DNA of 64,000 nt from Nocardia mangyaensis (GTDB lineage Bacteria; Actinomycetota; Actinomycetes; Mycobacteriales; Mycobacteriaceae). Below, one piece after another: positions 27,485 through 36,907 of the stretch. Under the pieces are notes generated by a model, which was not told where the DNA came from, searched no databases, and worked only from the letters and a program-made list of their open reading frames with translations. The position numbers and the translations under genes are program-made. Where the stretch lies: NCBI RefSeq assembly GCF_001886715.1, contig NZ_CP018082.1, positions 3,906,001 to 3,970,000 on the forward strand, given 5' to 3'. Numbering within the stretch: position 1 is the stretch's first letter; every line of letters starts with the position of its first letter.

Positions 27485-27574
27485 GGCTCGGTTCCTTTCT
27501 TCCTGCTCACGGGCGCGGACGACCGCGACCGAAAGTCTTGCTTTCGTTCGAATCGAGGTGCGGTGTGCTACCGC

Positions 27575-29017
27575 TCAGACAGTGGCTGCCATCGCGCGCA
27601 GACGCTTCTTGTCGATCTTGCCGACCGGATTGCGCGGCAGCTCCGTCACGAGCACGATCGCGGCGGGCACCTTGAACGCGGCGAGCTCGGCGCGGCAATG
27701 GCCGAGCAATTCGTCGACGGTGACGGCGGGCTGCGGCGCGGCCACCACGTGCGCGACCGGTACTTCGCCCAGCACGGGGTCTGGCACACCGACGACCGCG
27801 GCTTCGTGGACCGCTGGATGTCGGTAGAGCGCGTTCTCGATCTCCTTGGGGTACAGGTTCTCGCCGCCGCGGATGATCATGTCCTTGATCCGGTCGACCA
27901 GGACCAGGTAGCCGTCCTCGTCGAAGTAGCCGACGTCGCCGGTGCGCAGCCACCCGTCGACCACGGTCTCGGCCGTCTCCCCCGGCTTGCCGAGGTAGCC
28001 GCGCATCACGTTCGGGCCGCGGACCACGACTTCCCCGGGTTCACCGGGCGCTGCGTGCACACCGTCGGCATCCCTGATCGCCACGGTCTGGCCGGGCAGC
28101 GGGACCCCCACCGTTCCCGGTTTCCGTTGGCCCGGCACCGGATTCAGCGTCGAGGCGCAGGTGCCCTCCGACAATCCGTAGCCCTCCACGATCGGTACGC
28201 CGTAGCGCTGCTCGAAGCGGCCGATGAGTTCGGCGGGCATGGGCGCCGCGCCACAGATCGCCAGTCGCAGCGACGAACCGTCGTGACGCGGGCCTTCGGG
28301 CTGGGCCACCAGCATCGCGTAGATGGCGGGCACGGCCGAGAAGTACGTCGGGCGAACCGCTTCGACCGTGTCGAAGAATCCGGAGGCGGAGAACCTTCCG
28401 GCGATCGTGGTGCGCCCGCCCGCCAGCAGCGGCGACAGCACGCTCACCACGATGCCGTTGACATGGAACAGCGGCAGGATCAGCAGGCTGTGGTCGGTCT
28501 CGTCCAGGCGCAGCGCATCGATGATCATCGCGCACATGGCGGCGAGGTTGTCGTGGCCGAGCAGAACACCTTTCGGCCTGCCCGTCGTGCCGCTGGTATA
28601 GATGATCAGCGCGAGACCGTCCGTCGGTGCCGCCGCCGCGACCGGACCCACAGTCTCGGCCAGTGCCGCGACATCGAGCGTGACCGAGGCCCGACCCGGT
28701 TCACCGACCACCACCGCGGCTCCCGAATCCTCGATCTGGTAGCGGATGTCGTCCTCGGTCAGGCCCGGATTGACCGGCGTGACCGCGGCCCCGAGCCGCC
28801 AGGCGGCGAACAGCACGACGACCAGTTCGACCCGGTTGGGCAGCACCACCGCGACCACGTCGTCGGCCCGCACGCCCGCCCGGTGCAGCACCGAGGCGGC
28901 GGCATCGACCCGAGCGCGGAATTGCGCGTTCGACAGGGTGGTGACGTCGTCGGCCACGGCAGGCCCGGACGGGTCGGCGGTGGCTCTGGCGTCGGGCAGT
29001 TCGACGATGTGTCGCAT
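27575..29017 (-). CDS. AMP-forming acyl-CoA synthetase
   Basis: An ANL-superfamily enzyme (480 residues) converting a carboxylic acid, ATP and CoA to acyl-CoA and AMP. The P-loop-like motif is LIIYTSGTTGRPKGV, with VEGYGLSEGT, the hinge DGWLRTGDVGYFDEDGYL, DRIKDMIIRGGENLYPKEIE, and the catalytic Lys in RNPVGKIDKKRL near the C-terminus. First gene of a leftward set with the DUF3556 and FAD proteins, and divergent from a PucR regulator that likely controls it. Chain specificity unknown. Confidence 0.93.
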   Translation of the reverse strand: MRHIVELPDARATADPSGPAVADDVTTLSNAQFRARVDAAASVLHRAGVRADDVVAVVLPNRVELVVVLFAAWRLGAAVTPVNPGLTEDDIRYQIEDSGAAVVVGEPGRASVTLDVAALAETVGPVAAAAPTDGLALIIYTSGTTGRPKGVLLGHDNLAAMCAMIIDALRLDETDHSLLILPLFHVNGIVVSVLSPLLAGGRTTIAGRFSASGFFDTVEAVRPTYFSAVPAIYAMLVAQPEGPRHDGSSLRLAICGAAPMPAELIGRFEQRYGVPIVEGYGLSEGTCASTLNPVPGQRKPGTVGVPLPGQTVAIRDADGVHAAPGEPGEVVVRGPNVMRGYLGKPGETAETVVDGWLRTGDVGYFDEDGYLVLVDRIKDMIIRGGENLYPKEIENALYRHPAVHEAAVVGVPDPVLGEVPVAHVVAAPQPAVTVDELLGHCRAELAAFKVPAAIVLVTELPRNPVGKIDKKRLRAMAATV

Positions 29018-29042
29018 GATTCCTCACCGATAACGAATGTGA

Positions 29043-29055
29043 TGTGAATTACACA
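29043..29055. promoter_or_regulatory. Inverted repeat in the synthetase/PucR promoter
   Basis: TGTG-AATTA-CACA lies between the divergent acyl-CoA synthetase and PucR genes. It is a candidate operator for PucR autoregulation and control of the synthetase; assignment is only by position. Confidence 0.35.
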
Positions 29056-29178
29056 CCTCACGGTAGGACGCGGATTCGGGGCGGACTACGGGCCAGCAGC
29101 CCAGCGTTGCGCGGGTGTGTTGTGCCACGAGCACAAACAGCGTCGGGCGCCGAGGCGCCGCGGGTACTGTCTGCGGCC

Positions 29179-30420
29179 ATGGCCCACGACAACGATCCCC
29201 TCGTGCGTGCGGTGGCAGGCCGGATCAAGGCGGATCTGCACCATCTGACACCGACGATGACTTCGATGTTCATCCAGGTCATCCCGGAATTCCGGCACGA
29301 CGACGAAGTGCGCGCGCTGATGGTGGCCAGCACCGAATCCAACCTCACCGCCATCCTCGACATGCTCACCCTGGCCATCGGCATCGACGACATCACCGTC
29401 CCGCCCGCGGCCGCCGAGTACGCCCGCCGCTTCGCCCAGCACGGCCTGCCGCTCGAGGCACTGCTGCGCGCCTACCGCCTCGGCGAGAACATGTTCGTGC
29501 AATGGACGATGCAGCTGCTGGCGGACCTGAACCCCGCCACCGACGTCGCCCTGGCCACGGCGGCGCGCATCGCCGACATCGTCAACAGCTACATCGACCA
29601 GGTGATCGAGGGCCTGATCGACATCTACGAGAGCGAGCGCCGCCGCTGGGACGCGCGCACCGACGCCGCCCGCGCCGCCCAGGTCCGCGCGGTGCTCGAC
29701 GCCGACGACCTGGACGTGGCCTCGGCCGAGCAGATGCTGTCGACCTCGCTGCGCGGCTGGCACCAGTTCGCGATGCTGTGGACACCGCTGGGCACGCGCG
29801 ATCCCGCTGGCACGCTGCGTGCCGGCACCGCCCTGCTGGGTGCGGCGACCGGAAAGACACCGATGACTGTCGAAGTCGACGATCACCACCGGTGGGTGTG
29901 GATCTCCTCGGTGGCCCGACCGGCGCCCGACACCGACAAGCTCGCCCGCGCACTGTGCTCGCACCCGAATCTGTCCATCGCCCTGGGTGATCCGGCCGCC
30001 GGCCTCGACGGTTTCCGCCAGACCTTCCGCGATGCCCACCTGGCGCGCGCCGTCGCCCTGACCGGACCGCGCGGCGGACTCACCGTCCACTCCGAGGTGG
30101 CACTGTCGGCCTTGTTCACCGAACGCGTCCCCGCGATGCACGCTTGGGCCGTGCGGGTACTCGGAGCGCTGCTCGGCCCGGACGAGAGCACCGCCCGTCT
30201 CCGCGAGACGGTCCGTGTCTTCCTCGACTCCCGGGGCAGCTACACCGATGCCGCCGCCCGGCTGCACGTCCACAAGAACACCGTCCACTACCGGGTCCGC
30301 AAGGCCGAGGAGCTGCTGGGGCACCCCCTCGGTGAGCGTCGACTCGACATCGAGGTCGCCCTCCTGACCTGCGCCCAACTGGGGATGCCCGAGACGGGTG
30401 ACACGGGCCGGGGTCGATGA
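29179..30420 (+). CDS. PucR/CdaR-family transcriptional regulator
   Basis: A 413-residue regulator with an N-terminal RsbRD-like helical sensor (residues 10-170), a GGDEF-like middle and a C-terminal PucR helix-turn-helix (about 345-395), with LRETVRVFLDSRGSYTDAA and RLHVHKNTVHYRVRKAEELLG. ATG 29179 is preferred because upstream sequence is non-conserved. Divergent from the acyl-CoA synthetase, which is the expected target. Confidence 0.9.
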   Translation: MAHDNDPLVRAVAGRIKADLHHLTPTMTSMFIQVIPEFRHDDEVRALMVASTESNLTAILDMLTLAIGIDDITVPPAAAEYARRFAQHGLPLEALLRAYRLGENMFVQWTMQLLADLNPATDVALATAARIADIVNSYIDQVIEGLIDIYESERRRWDARTDAARAAQVRAVLDADDLDVASAEQMLSTSLRGWHQFAMLWTPLGTRDPAGTLRAGTALLGAATGKTPMTVEVDDHHRWVWISSVARPAPDTDKLARALCSHPNLSIALGDPAAGLDGFRQTFRDAHLARAVALTGPRGGLTVHSEVALSALFTERVPAMHAWAVRVLGALLGPDESTARLRETVRVFLDSRGSYTDAAARLHVHKNTVHYRVRKAEELLGHPLGERRLDIEVALLTCAQLGMPETGDTGRGR

Positions 30421-30514
30421 TCGGCGGACGGCGGGAAACGGCGTCGTGGCGAGGTCGTCGTTTCGCGAGGACACTGAGGGCATAACATCCCACTCGCCCC
30501 CAGGAGCACACGCG

Positions 30515-30907
30515 ATGGCAACCAACGGACCCTTCGGCATCGATCCGGAAGATTTCGAACGTGCACTGCGTGGAGCGGGAGCCGAACTCCTCGACCTGCT
30601 CGGAAAGGCCGGCGTGAATCTCGATCGCGTGGAGAGTACCGACCTCGGTTCGCTGTCGTCGCTGATCGGTCAGTTCGTTCAACCCCAGCCGACACCCGCA
30701 CCGAAGCCCGAAGGCGAGACCGCCGGTGAGACGGGCAGCGGGGTGTGGGCGATCTTCAGCATCGATGACACCGGCCAGGCCAGTGTCGACCAGGTGTTTC
30801 CGACCGAGCTCGAGGCGCTGCGCGCCCATCGCGACAACACCGACGATCGCCGACGGGTGCGGTTTCTGCCCTACGGGGTTCCGGCAAGCGTCTTGGACGC
30901 GCCCTGA
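30515..30907 (+). CDS. Small acidic protein of unknown function
   Basis: A 130-residue protein with ATG 30515 and a CAGGAG site ten bases upstream. The N-terminal half is helical and acidic (DPEDFERALRGAGAELLDLL), then a Pro/Glu linker, and a compact C-terminal domain with VWAIFSIDDTGQASVDQVFPTELEALRAHRD and FLPYGV. No membrane or signal segment. Not recognised. Confidence 0.75.
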   Translation: MATNGPFGIDPEDFERALRGAGAELLDLLGKAGVNLDRVESTDLGSLSSLIGQFVQPQPTPAPKPEGETAGETGSGVWAIFSIDDTGQASVDQVFPTELEALRAHRDNTDDRRRVRFLPYGVPASVLDAP

Positions 30908-30928
30908 GGTAGCGGACTCGCAGCGGCG

Positions 30929-31146
30929 TCATCGGGCGCTGCGCCAGATCCTGTGGGACGACGATTCCGGCGCCGCCGAAACGGCCGCTGCCGATGTCGT
31001 CGCCCGGCGGAATCGGCGTGAGCGTGGCGATCGGGTGTGAGCGAACTCGGCGCGGAGGTCGGGGTCGGCCCGGATGGCCGCGACGGTGTCGGCGTCGATC
31101 GCAGCGTCGCCACCACTTCCGGCGCCTGCAAGGTCCACAGCCTCAT
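30929..31146 (-). pseudogene. Possible decayed short gene
   Basis: Leftward reading from ATG 31146 gives MRLWTLQAPEVV, a start resembling DUF3841 proteins. After about 12 codons a frame change is needed to continue into DADTVAAIRADPDLRAEFAH, and another after that. With no continuous frame it is at most a remnant. The rest of the stretch up to the iron box holds nothing clear. Confidence 0.3.
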
Positions 31147-31395
31147 CCGATCATCGTCGGGTCGCCCCGACGGCACCGCAACCGAATTCCGCCACTCCCT
31201 TGTCGCCACATCTCGAATGCCGGTCCGGCAACACCACAATGTTGCGCGACACCCCTCCCCCACAGTGGCTCGGCACCCAATCATGCTCAGCCTCAGACTC
31301 TTTCGAGAGATTCAAGCCTTGACGTCTTCGCGGGGCGCTTTCCGATCATCCCAGCAGGTCGCAGCCGCGGAGATACCTTCCAGCAAATCGACAAA

Positions 31396-31414
31396 GTAGG
31401 TTAGGCTAACTTGA
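31396..31414. promoter_or_regulatory. Iron box (IdeR/DtxR operator)
   Basis: GTAGGTTAGGCTAACTTGA matches 16 of 19 positions of the IdeR consensus TTAGGTTAGGCTAACCTAA, with the core intact. It lies 37 bases upstream of the binding-protein ATG, so the operon should be repressed by Fe(II)-IdeR. Confidence 0.88.
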
Positions 31415-31451
31415 TTTCTTGATGATGGTCCAGAGTAGGACGGTAGAGCGC

Positions 31452-32594
31452 ATGGCAACGACGACGCGACGAGTACGGCAGAGGAAACTGGGTTCTCGAG
31501 CCCGGGGGTGGGTGGCTGCCGGCATGATCGGAACCCTCGCGTTGACTGTCGGGTGCTCCAGTCGGGACGCCCAGATCGAGGCCGCGGGGGGCGCGGGCGC
31601 GCTGACGCTCCTCGACCAGCGCGGTCAGACGGTCACGCTGGACGGTCCCGCCGACAAGGTGGCCTTCACCGTGATGCCCGCGCCCTCGATCTTCGCCGCG
31701 GTGGATCGCAGCTACGACCGGATCGTCGGGATCAATCAGTCGACGCTGGTGGCCAATCGAGGCGGCATGTTCGCGACGATGTTCCCGGCGTCGACGGAGT
31801 CGGAGGTCGTCGCAGGCAGCGATTTCGTTCCGAATCTCGAGACGCTGCTCGAGCTCGACCCCGATGTCGTGGTCCAGTGGGGTGACCGGGGCCCCGACGT
31901 GACCGCGCCGATCGAGTCGGCCGGCTTCCCGGTCGTCGGACTGCAGTACGGAACCCAGGACGACCTCGAACAGTGGATCACCCTGTTCGCGCAGCTCGCG
32001 GGCAAGCCCGATCGTGGACAACACCTGATCGACTGGCAGCGCGCCGAGCAGGCCGAGATGCGCGCTCGGGTGGCCGAGCAGCAGGCGCCGCGCCCGCGGG
32101 CGATGATCCTGTCGCGCACGGGTGACACCTACAGCACCACCAGTCCCAAGGGCTACGACGGATTCCAGTTCGATCTGGTCGGCGCCGACCTGGTCACCGA
32201 GGGCTTCATCGCCGAGGCCGGACAGGTGGGACCAGAACAGATCCTGGCCTGGAACCCCGAGGTCATCATGCTCAGCGGGTTCGACGAGAGCACTCCGGCC
32301 GATGTCTACGCCGACCCGCGCCTGGCGAATGTGAGCGCGGTGCAGAACAAGCGGGTGTACAAGACCCCGCTCGGCGGATACCGGTGGCAGGTACCCAGCG
32401 CCGAATCGCCCCTCATGTGGGCGTGGATGAACCGGATCATGTACCCGGGCACGCGCGACGGGCAATTGCGCGAGGACATCCGCGCCGGGTTCGACGATCT
32501 GTTCGACTACCGGATCAGCGAGGACGAGATCGACCAGGTGCTGCGTCTGGATCTGAACGAGGACGCCGCCGGATATGACCAGTTCCTCCGTTGA
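31452..32594 (+). CDS. Iron-siderophore ABC transporter substrate-binding lipoprotein
   Basis: A 380-residue exported lipoprotein: signal with hydrophobic core GMIGTLALTVGC and lipobox Cys near residue 35, then a FepB/FhuD-like (PF01497) binding domain. Typical segments are DKVAFTVMPAPSIFAAVD, LLELDPDVVVQWG and ILAWNPEVIMLSGFD. ATG 31452 is chosen over upstream TTG/ATG codons because the basic signal start follows. First gene of an iron-box-controlled operon; its stop overlaps the permease start. Confidence 0.92.
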   Translation: MATTTRRVRQRKLGSRARGWVAAGMIGTLALTVGCSSRDAQIEAAGGAGALTLLDQRGQTVTLDGPADKVAFTVMPAPSIFAAVDRSYDRIVGINQSTLVANRGGMFATMFPASTESEVVAGSDFVPNLETLLELDPDVVVQWGDRGPDVTAPIESAGFPVVGLQYGTQDDLEQWITLFAQLAGKPDRGQHLIDWQRAEQAEMRARVAEQQAPRPRAMILSRTGDTYSTTSPKGYDGFQFDLVGADLVTEGFIAEAGQVGPEQILAWNPEVIMLSGFDESTPADVYADPRLANVSAVQNKRVYKTPLGGYRWQVPSAESPLMWAWMNRIMYPGTRDGQLREDIRAGFDDLFDYRISEDEIDQVLRLDLNEDAAGYDQFLR

Positions 32595-33657
32595 TCGGGT
32601 GGCGGCGCCGGTGGATCCGGCGCCGCCACCGGCGAGGTTCGATCGGCGCACGCTGGTCGTCCCTGGGCTGCTCGTCGCGCTGATCGTCGTGGCGATCGGC
32701 GCGCTGGCCGTCGGTCGCTACGCCGTCCCGCCGAACGAGATCATGCGTATCCTGCTGGGGCAGTTCCTGCCGATCGAGCAGACCTGGTATCCGCGGGAGA
32801 GCACGGTGGTGCTCGATGTGCGGCTTCCGCGCGTGCTGTTGTCGATCCTGCTGGGGGCGGGGCTGGCGCTCACCGGTGCGGTGATGCAGGCGGTGTTCCG
32901 CAATCCGCTCGCCAGCGCCCAAGTGCTCGGGGTGTCCTCGGGCGCTTCGCTCGGCGGCGTGCTGGTCCTGCTCACCGGTGTCGGCGGTGCGGCGCTGGTG
33001 GGCGGCGCGTTCCTCGGCGGCATCGCGGCATTGGTGCTGGTCGTGACGATCGCCCGGGCGGTGCCGGGGGCGCCCCTGTTGATGATCGTGCTGGGCGGCA
33101 CCGTGGTCGGCGCGATGTTCCAGGCGATGGTCTCGTTCATCACCTACATCGCCGACCCCTACAGCGAACTGCCCTCGATCGTCTTCTGGCTCATGGGTTC
33201 CCTGGCGACAGCCAGCTACCCGAAGGTACTGACCGCGGCGATCCCCATCGTCGTGGCGGGGCTGGTGGTGCTCGCGCTGCGCTGGCGGCTGAACATCCTC
33301 GCCATGGGCGACGAGGACGCCACCGCGCTGGGACTGCGGCCACAGCGGTTGCGCAATCTCCTGCTGGTGTGCGTCGCGCTGATCACCGCGGGTTCGGTGT
33401 CGGTCGCCGGCGTGATCGGGTGGGTGGGACTGGTCGTCCCGCACCTGGTGCGCATGATGGTCGGCACCGACAACCGGGTGGTGCTGCCGGCCAGCGCCCT
33501 GCTCGGCGCGGTCTACCTCACCCTGATCGACACCCTCTCCCGCACGATCAGCACCGCCGAGATTCCGATCGGCATCCTCACCGCCATTATCGGCGCACCG
33601 TTCTTCGTGCTGCTGCTCATCCGCAACCGGCGCCGGCTGTGGGGTTCCGATGCTTGA
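32575..33657 (+). CDS. FecCD-family iron-siderophore permease
   Basis: A 360-residue permease with nine or ten helices. FecCD landmarks are LPRVLLSILLGAGLALTGAVMQAVFRNPLA, LGVSSGASLGG, and GVIGWVGLVVPHLVRMM near residues 280-300. It overlaps the binding protein by 20 bases and the ATPase by 8. A single permease gene suggests a homodimer. Confidence 0.95.
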   Translation: MTSSSVDRVAAPVDPAPPPARFDRRTLVVPGLLVALIVVAIGALAVGRYAVPPNEIMRILLGQFLPIEQTWYPRESTVVLDVRLPRVLLSILLGAGLALTGAVMQAVFRNPLASAQVLGVSSGASLGGVLVLLTGVGGAALVGGAFLGGIAALVLVVTIARAVPGAPLLMIVLGGTVVGAMFQAMVSFITYIADPYSELPSIVFWLMGSLATASYPKVLTAAIPIVVAGLVVLALRWRLNILAMGDEDATALGLRPQRLRNLLLVCVALITAGSVSVAGVIGWVGLVVPHLVRMMVGTDNRVVLPASALLGAVYLTLIDTLSRTISTAEIPIGILTAIIGAPFFVLLLIRNRRRLWGSDA

Positions 33658-34405
33658 GGCCAGTTCGCTGTCGTTTCGCTATTCGACCAAGGGTCCGTGG
33701 ATCTTTCGTGATGTCTCGGTGCGCGCCGCGGCCGGTGAGGTCTTCGCGGTGCTCGGGCCGAACGCGCGCGGCAAGACCACGATGCTCAAATGTCTGGCCG
33801 GGCTCACCCGCCCGGTGGCCGGGTCCGTCGAGGCGACCGGCACCGTGGGCTACGTCCCACAGAGTCACGCGGTGATGTTCTCGTTCTCGGTGCTCGACAT
33901 AGTGCTCATGGGCCGAGCCAGGACGGTGAAGATCTACAGCACGCCCACCTCCGCCGATCGCGCGGCCGCGCGGGATTCGCTGCACCGGGTGGGTATCGCG
34001 CATCTGGCCGACCGCGACTACACCGGACTCAGCGGCGGCGAGCGCCAGCTGGTGCTCATCGCGCGAGCCCTGGTGTCCGACTGCGCCACGATCGTGCTCG
34101 ACGAACCCGCCGCCGCCCTCGACCTGCGCAATCAGGCCAGGGTCCTGACCGTGCTCCGCGCCCTGGCCGACGACGGGATGGCGGTCGTGATGACCACCCA
34201 CCACCCCGATCACGCCCTGCACGTGGCCGAGCGGTCGATGCTGATGGTGAGCCCCGAGGACCAGCGGATCGGCCCGACCCGCGAACTGCTCACCGGCGAA
34301 CTGCTCACCGAGATGTATGGGGTGCCGATCGTCACCGCCGACATCGAGACACCGAGTGCGACACGGCGGCTGACCGTGCCCGACTTCGGGAGGGGGATCG
34401 CGTGA
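33650..34405 (+). CDS. Iron-siderophore ABC transporter ATP-binding protein
   Basis: A 251-residue ATPase. Walker A is GPNARGKTT, where the usual Gly-Ala/Ser-Gly segment is Ala-Arg-Gly, still with the Lys-Thr. The signature is LSGGERQLV, Walker B TIVLDEP, H-loop MTTHHPDHA. It couples to the FecCD permease. The stop overlaps the GTG of the next gene, so the three extra downstream genes are translated with it. Confidence 0.94.
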   Translation: MLEASSLSFRYSTKGPWIFRDVSVRAAAGEVFAVLGPNARGKTTMLKCLAGLTRPVAGSVEATGTVGYVPQSHAVMFSFSVLDIVLMGRARTVKIYSTPTSADRAAARDSLHRVGIAHLADRDYTGLSGGERQLVLIARALVSDCATIVLDEPAAALDLRNQARVLTVLRALADDGMAVVMTTHHPDHALHVAERSMLMVSPEDQRIGPTRELLTGELLTEMYGVPIVTADIETPSATRRLTVPDFGRGIA

Positions 34406-35025
34406 CGGTCCTGAAGGCCCTGATGCTCCCCCGCGACGGAGAGGTGGTCGACGGATGTCGGGAGATCGATGTCTACGACCTGCCGACGGCGTGCGACAGC
34501 ACCGTGACCGGCCTATATCTGACCGGTGATGTCGATCAGGAGTACCTGCTCGACCAGCGGCCGTCGCTGGATTCCTTCGTCACCGGCGGCGGGCGCATCG
34601 TGATCAATGGGCACGTGCAGCGCAAGTTCCTGGCCGGGCTGACCACCTGGCGCACCCTCGACTTCCGCAACCCCCGCGATCTCACGCTGACTCGGGTCAC
34701 CGAGCACCCCGTCTGGGCGGGCACCGACCCGAAGTCGTTCCTGTACAGCACCGGAGCTCCCGGACCGGTGCCGTTCGAGGAACTCGAACGGATCGGCGTG
34801 GCCGGCTTCTACGGGCGCGGCTGGTACGCCGATCTGCCCGAGGGCGCGCGGGTGGTGCACACACTCGGCACCACGCACGCGCCGATCGACTACGACTATC
34901 CGCTCGGCGCGGGCCGGGTGCTGGTGCACGGTGGCAACGATCTGCTGCAGTTCGCCAGCGCTGCCCGCGGCACGGAGCGGTTGCGCGGGCAGCTCCTGCG
35001 CTGGCTGGAAGGCTCCGATGACTGA
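34402..35025 (+). CDS. Class I amidotransferase/ThuA-like protein in iron operon
   Basis: A 207-residue cytosolic protein starting at GTG, overlapping the ATPase stop. The layout resembles a ThuA or class I glutamine-amidotransferase-like fold: a strand TGLYLTGDVDQEYLLDQ, a turn FVTGGGRIVINGHV, and a late segment YPLGAGRVLVHGGNDLLQ. No Cys in the nucleophile position is seen, so it is probably non-catalytic or metal-linked. It shares this layout with the next gene, suggesting an old duplication. Function unknown. Confidence 0.7.
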   Translation: MTVLKALMLPRDGEVVDGCREIDVYDLPTACDSTVTGLYLTGDVDQEYLLDQRPSLDSFVTGGGRIVINGHVQRKFLAGLTTWRTLDFRNPRDLTLTRVTEHPVWAGTDPKSFLYSTGAPGPVPFEELERIGVAGFYGRGWYADLPEGARVVHTLGTTHAPIDYDYPLGAGRVLVHGGNDLLQFASAARGTERLRGQLLRWLEGSDD

Positions 35026-35665
35026 CTCCCCCGCCGGCTCGATCGTGTTTCTGCACGGTGGCAGCCACGCGCAACTGGCCACTCTTGCCGATCCGGCGCT
35101 GGCGCCGTACCGGATCCGCCCGGTCCATGTGCGGACCGGCGCGCCCGAGAGCCTCGCGGACGCCGAGGTGATCGTGGTGGCCGACCGGCTGCGCCCGGAG
35201 CTGTTGCGGCGCTGGACCGCCGGGATCCGCTCCGCCCTCGATCGAGGCGCCACCGTCGTGGTGTTCGGCGTGAACACCGTGGAGGAATGGGTGCCCGGTG
35301 TCCGGTTGGAGAGCCGACCCACGGTGTTCTGGTGGTGGCGGACCGGCGAGGATCATCGGCTCCGGCTCTGCGCCCCGGATGATCCCGCCTGGGGGTTCTT
35401 CGCCGAGCGCGCCGTGATCTGGCACTACCACGGGGTGCTCGAACCGCCGCCCGGCGCGGTGAGCCTGGTCGATCTGCACACCGAGGACGGCGTCCGCGAC
35501 GGTTCGATCCTCTACCTCGACGAGCAGTCGACTCCGGGTCGCCTCCTGGTCACCACCATGGACCCGGTGTATCACCACGGGTCCGGATTCATGCCCGGCG
35601 CAACGCAACTGCTCTATTCCGCGTTGTACTGGGCCACCACCGACCGGAGGAAGAAGACATGCTGA
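35018..35665 (+). CDS. Second amidotransferase/ThuA-like protein in iron operon
   Basis: A 215-residue protein with the same organisation as its neighbour: DAEVIVVADRLRPELLRRW, then LDRGATVVVFGVNTVEEW, and a C-terminal segment GSGFMPGATQLLYSALYW. The ATG overlaps the previous stop region by eight bases. Rich in Trp (WWWRTG, WHYH). No signal peptide. Together with the preceding gene it may form a heterodimer serving the iron transporter (inference). Confidence 0.7.
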   Translation: MTDSPAGSIVFLHGGSHAQLATLADPALAPYRIRPVHVRTGAPESLADAEVIVVADRLRPELLRRWTAGIRSALDRGATVVVFGVNTVEEWVPGVRLESRPTVFWWWRTGEDHRLRLCAPDDPAWGFFAERAVIWHYHGVLEPPPGAVSLVDLHTEDGVRDGSILYLDEQSTPGRLLVTTMDPVYHHGSGFMPGATQLLYSALYWATTDRRKKTC

Positions 35666-36162
35666 CAGTCCTCGAATCAGGCACGCCGATCGAATTCTCG
35701 TTCCCCGACCTGATGAAGTATCACGGCCCGCACTTCCCCGGCGGGGTGGCGCACGCGTACTGCGCGCTGCGCCACGCCGTCGCCGTGCTCGGTCCCGTCG
35801 AGCGCCGCGAGGTCACCGTCCGCACCGCGTTCCCCGGCCCCGGCGGCCGGGACGCGATCGAAATGGTCCTGCGCGCCGTCACCGGCGATCGTTTCGTCGT
35901 CGCTCCCGAACTCACCGCAACCGAGCGCGGCACCACCCTGGCCCGCTACGTCTGGGAATTCCGCTACCGCGACCGCACCGTGCTGCTGCGGTTGCGCGAC
36001 GCCGGATTCGTCACCGACGAGTTCATCGAGCTCGGCGCCCGCCGCGACCGCGCCCCGGCCGACGAGCAACGGCTGACCGTGCTGAAGCAGGAGATGACCG
36101 ACCGACTGCTCGCCGGTCCGGTGGGCGAGGTCTACGAAGAGGTGCCGCAGCCGACGCGCTGA
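35659..36162 (+). CDS. FmdE-like domain protein in iron operon
   Basis: A 167-residue protein whose FSFPDLMKYHGPHFPGGVAHAY start and GGRDAIEMVLRAVTGDRFVV segment resemble the FHGH..PG and DAIQ motifs of FmdE-family (formylmethanofuran dehydrogenase subunit E-like) proteins, known as small metal-associated domains. The C-terminal zinc ribbon of true FmdE is missing. Last gene of the iron operon, overlapping the previous stop. A damaged copy of its first 79 bases lies 1.2 kb away at 36908. Confidence 0.65.
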   Translation: MLTVLESGTPIEFSFPDLMKYHGPHFPGGVAHAYCALRHAVAVLGPVERREVTVRTAFPGPGGRDAIEMVLRAVTGDRFVVAPELTATERGTTLARYVWEFRYRDRTVLLRLRDAGFVTDEFIELGARRDRAPADEQRLTVLKQEMTDRLLAGPVGEVYEEVPQPTR

Positions 36163-36189
36163 GACATCTCTTTCGATGGGCGGATTCTC

Positions 36190-36816
36190 CTATCGCCGAG
36201 GCCTCGGTGCCGTAGGCGTAGGTGGCGTCGACGGAGTCCTTGCCTCGCTGCGGTGCTGGTCCCACCAGGAGGAACTGTCGTCGTGGGCGGGGTTCGGGTC
36301 CTTCTGTGGCGACGCCGCGCCGGGTATTCCGAGGACCCGCAGCCGCCAGTCGTCCTCACGGATCGCGGCCACGATGCGGACGGGAACGACCGCCGTGAGC
36401 AGTAGGTAGTTGCCCACGCAGATCATCAGGCACAGCGGGGGAACCGAGACCACGGTCGCGATCTCGAGGATGCCCAGCTGGATCGGATCGCGAGAGATGG
36501 CGAGCACATTCCCACAGATGCTGGCCAGCACGGCCGCGATGAGCAACAGCTCGTAGAACCGAACCAGGGACGTGACCTTCTCGTCGCGGATACCTACCAA
36601 GGTGATGAAGGTGCAGGCGATCAGCGCCACGGTGAGACCGACCACCACCGGCCACAACCAGGTCAGGTGCTCAGGGATTCCGGCCGCCCGCGCGAGGGTG
36701 GAGGTGAAGGTGAAGGAGGCGATCGCCGCCGCGACAGCCAACGCCGACCCTAAGCCCACAAGTAGCTTCGGCACCGTGACCGGAACAGGGCGAGAGAAAG
36801 GGTCGGTGTGGTCCAT
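36190..36816 (-). CDS. DUF2637-like four-helix membrane protein
   Basis: A 208-residue protein with helices near residues 17-40, 50-70, 82-102 and 118-145, and a Pro/Arg-rich cytosolic tail. Similar DUF2637-type proteins occur in actinobacterial plasmids and integrated elements as well as in chromosomes. ATG 36816 is the start before the first helix. No operon partner; convergent with the FmdE-like gene. Confidence 0.65.
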   Translation of the reverse strand: MDHTDPFSRPVPVTVPKLLVGLGSALAVAAAIASFTFTSTLARAAGIPEHLTWLWPVVVGLTVALIACTFITLVGIRDEKVTSLVRFYELLLIAAVLASICGNVLAISRDPIQLGILEIATVVSVPPLCLMICVGNYLLLTAVVPVRIVAAIREDDWRLRVLGIPGAASPQKDPNPAHDDSSSWWDQHRSEARTPSTPPTPTAPRPRR

Positions 36817-36907
36817 CAGGCTCCATCCTTCGGGCAACGCCACCAAACATGCAGGCACTCAACAGAGTACGGCCCTCACATGGTAGCCGCCGACTGACGG
36901 ATGACAG

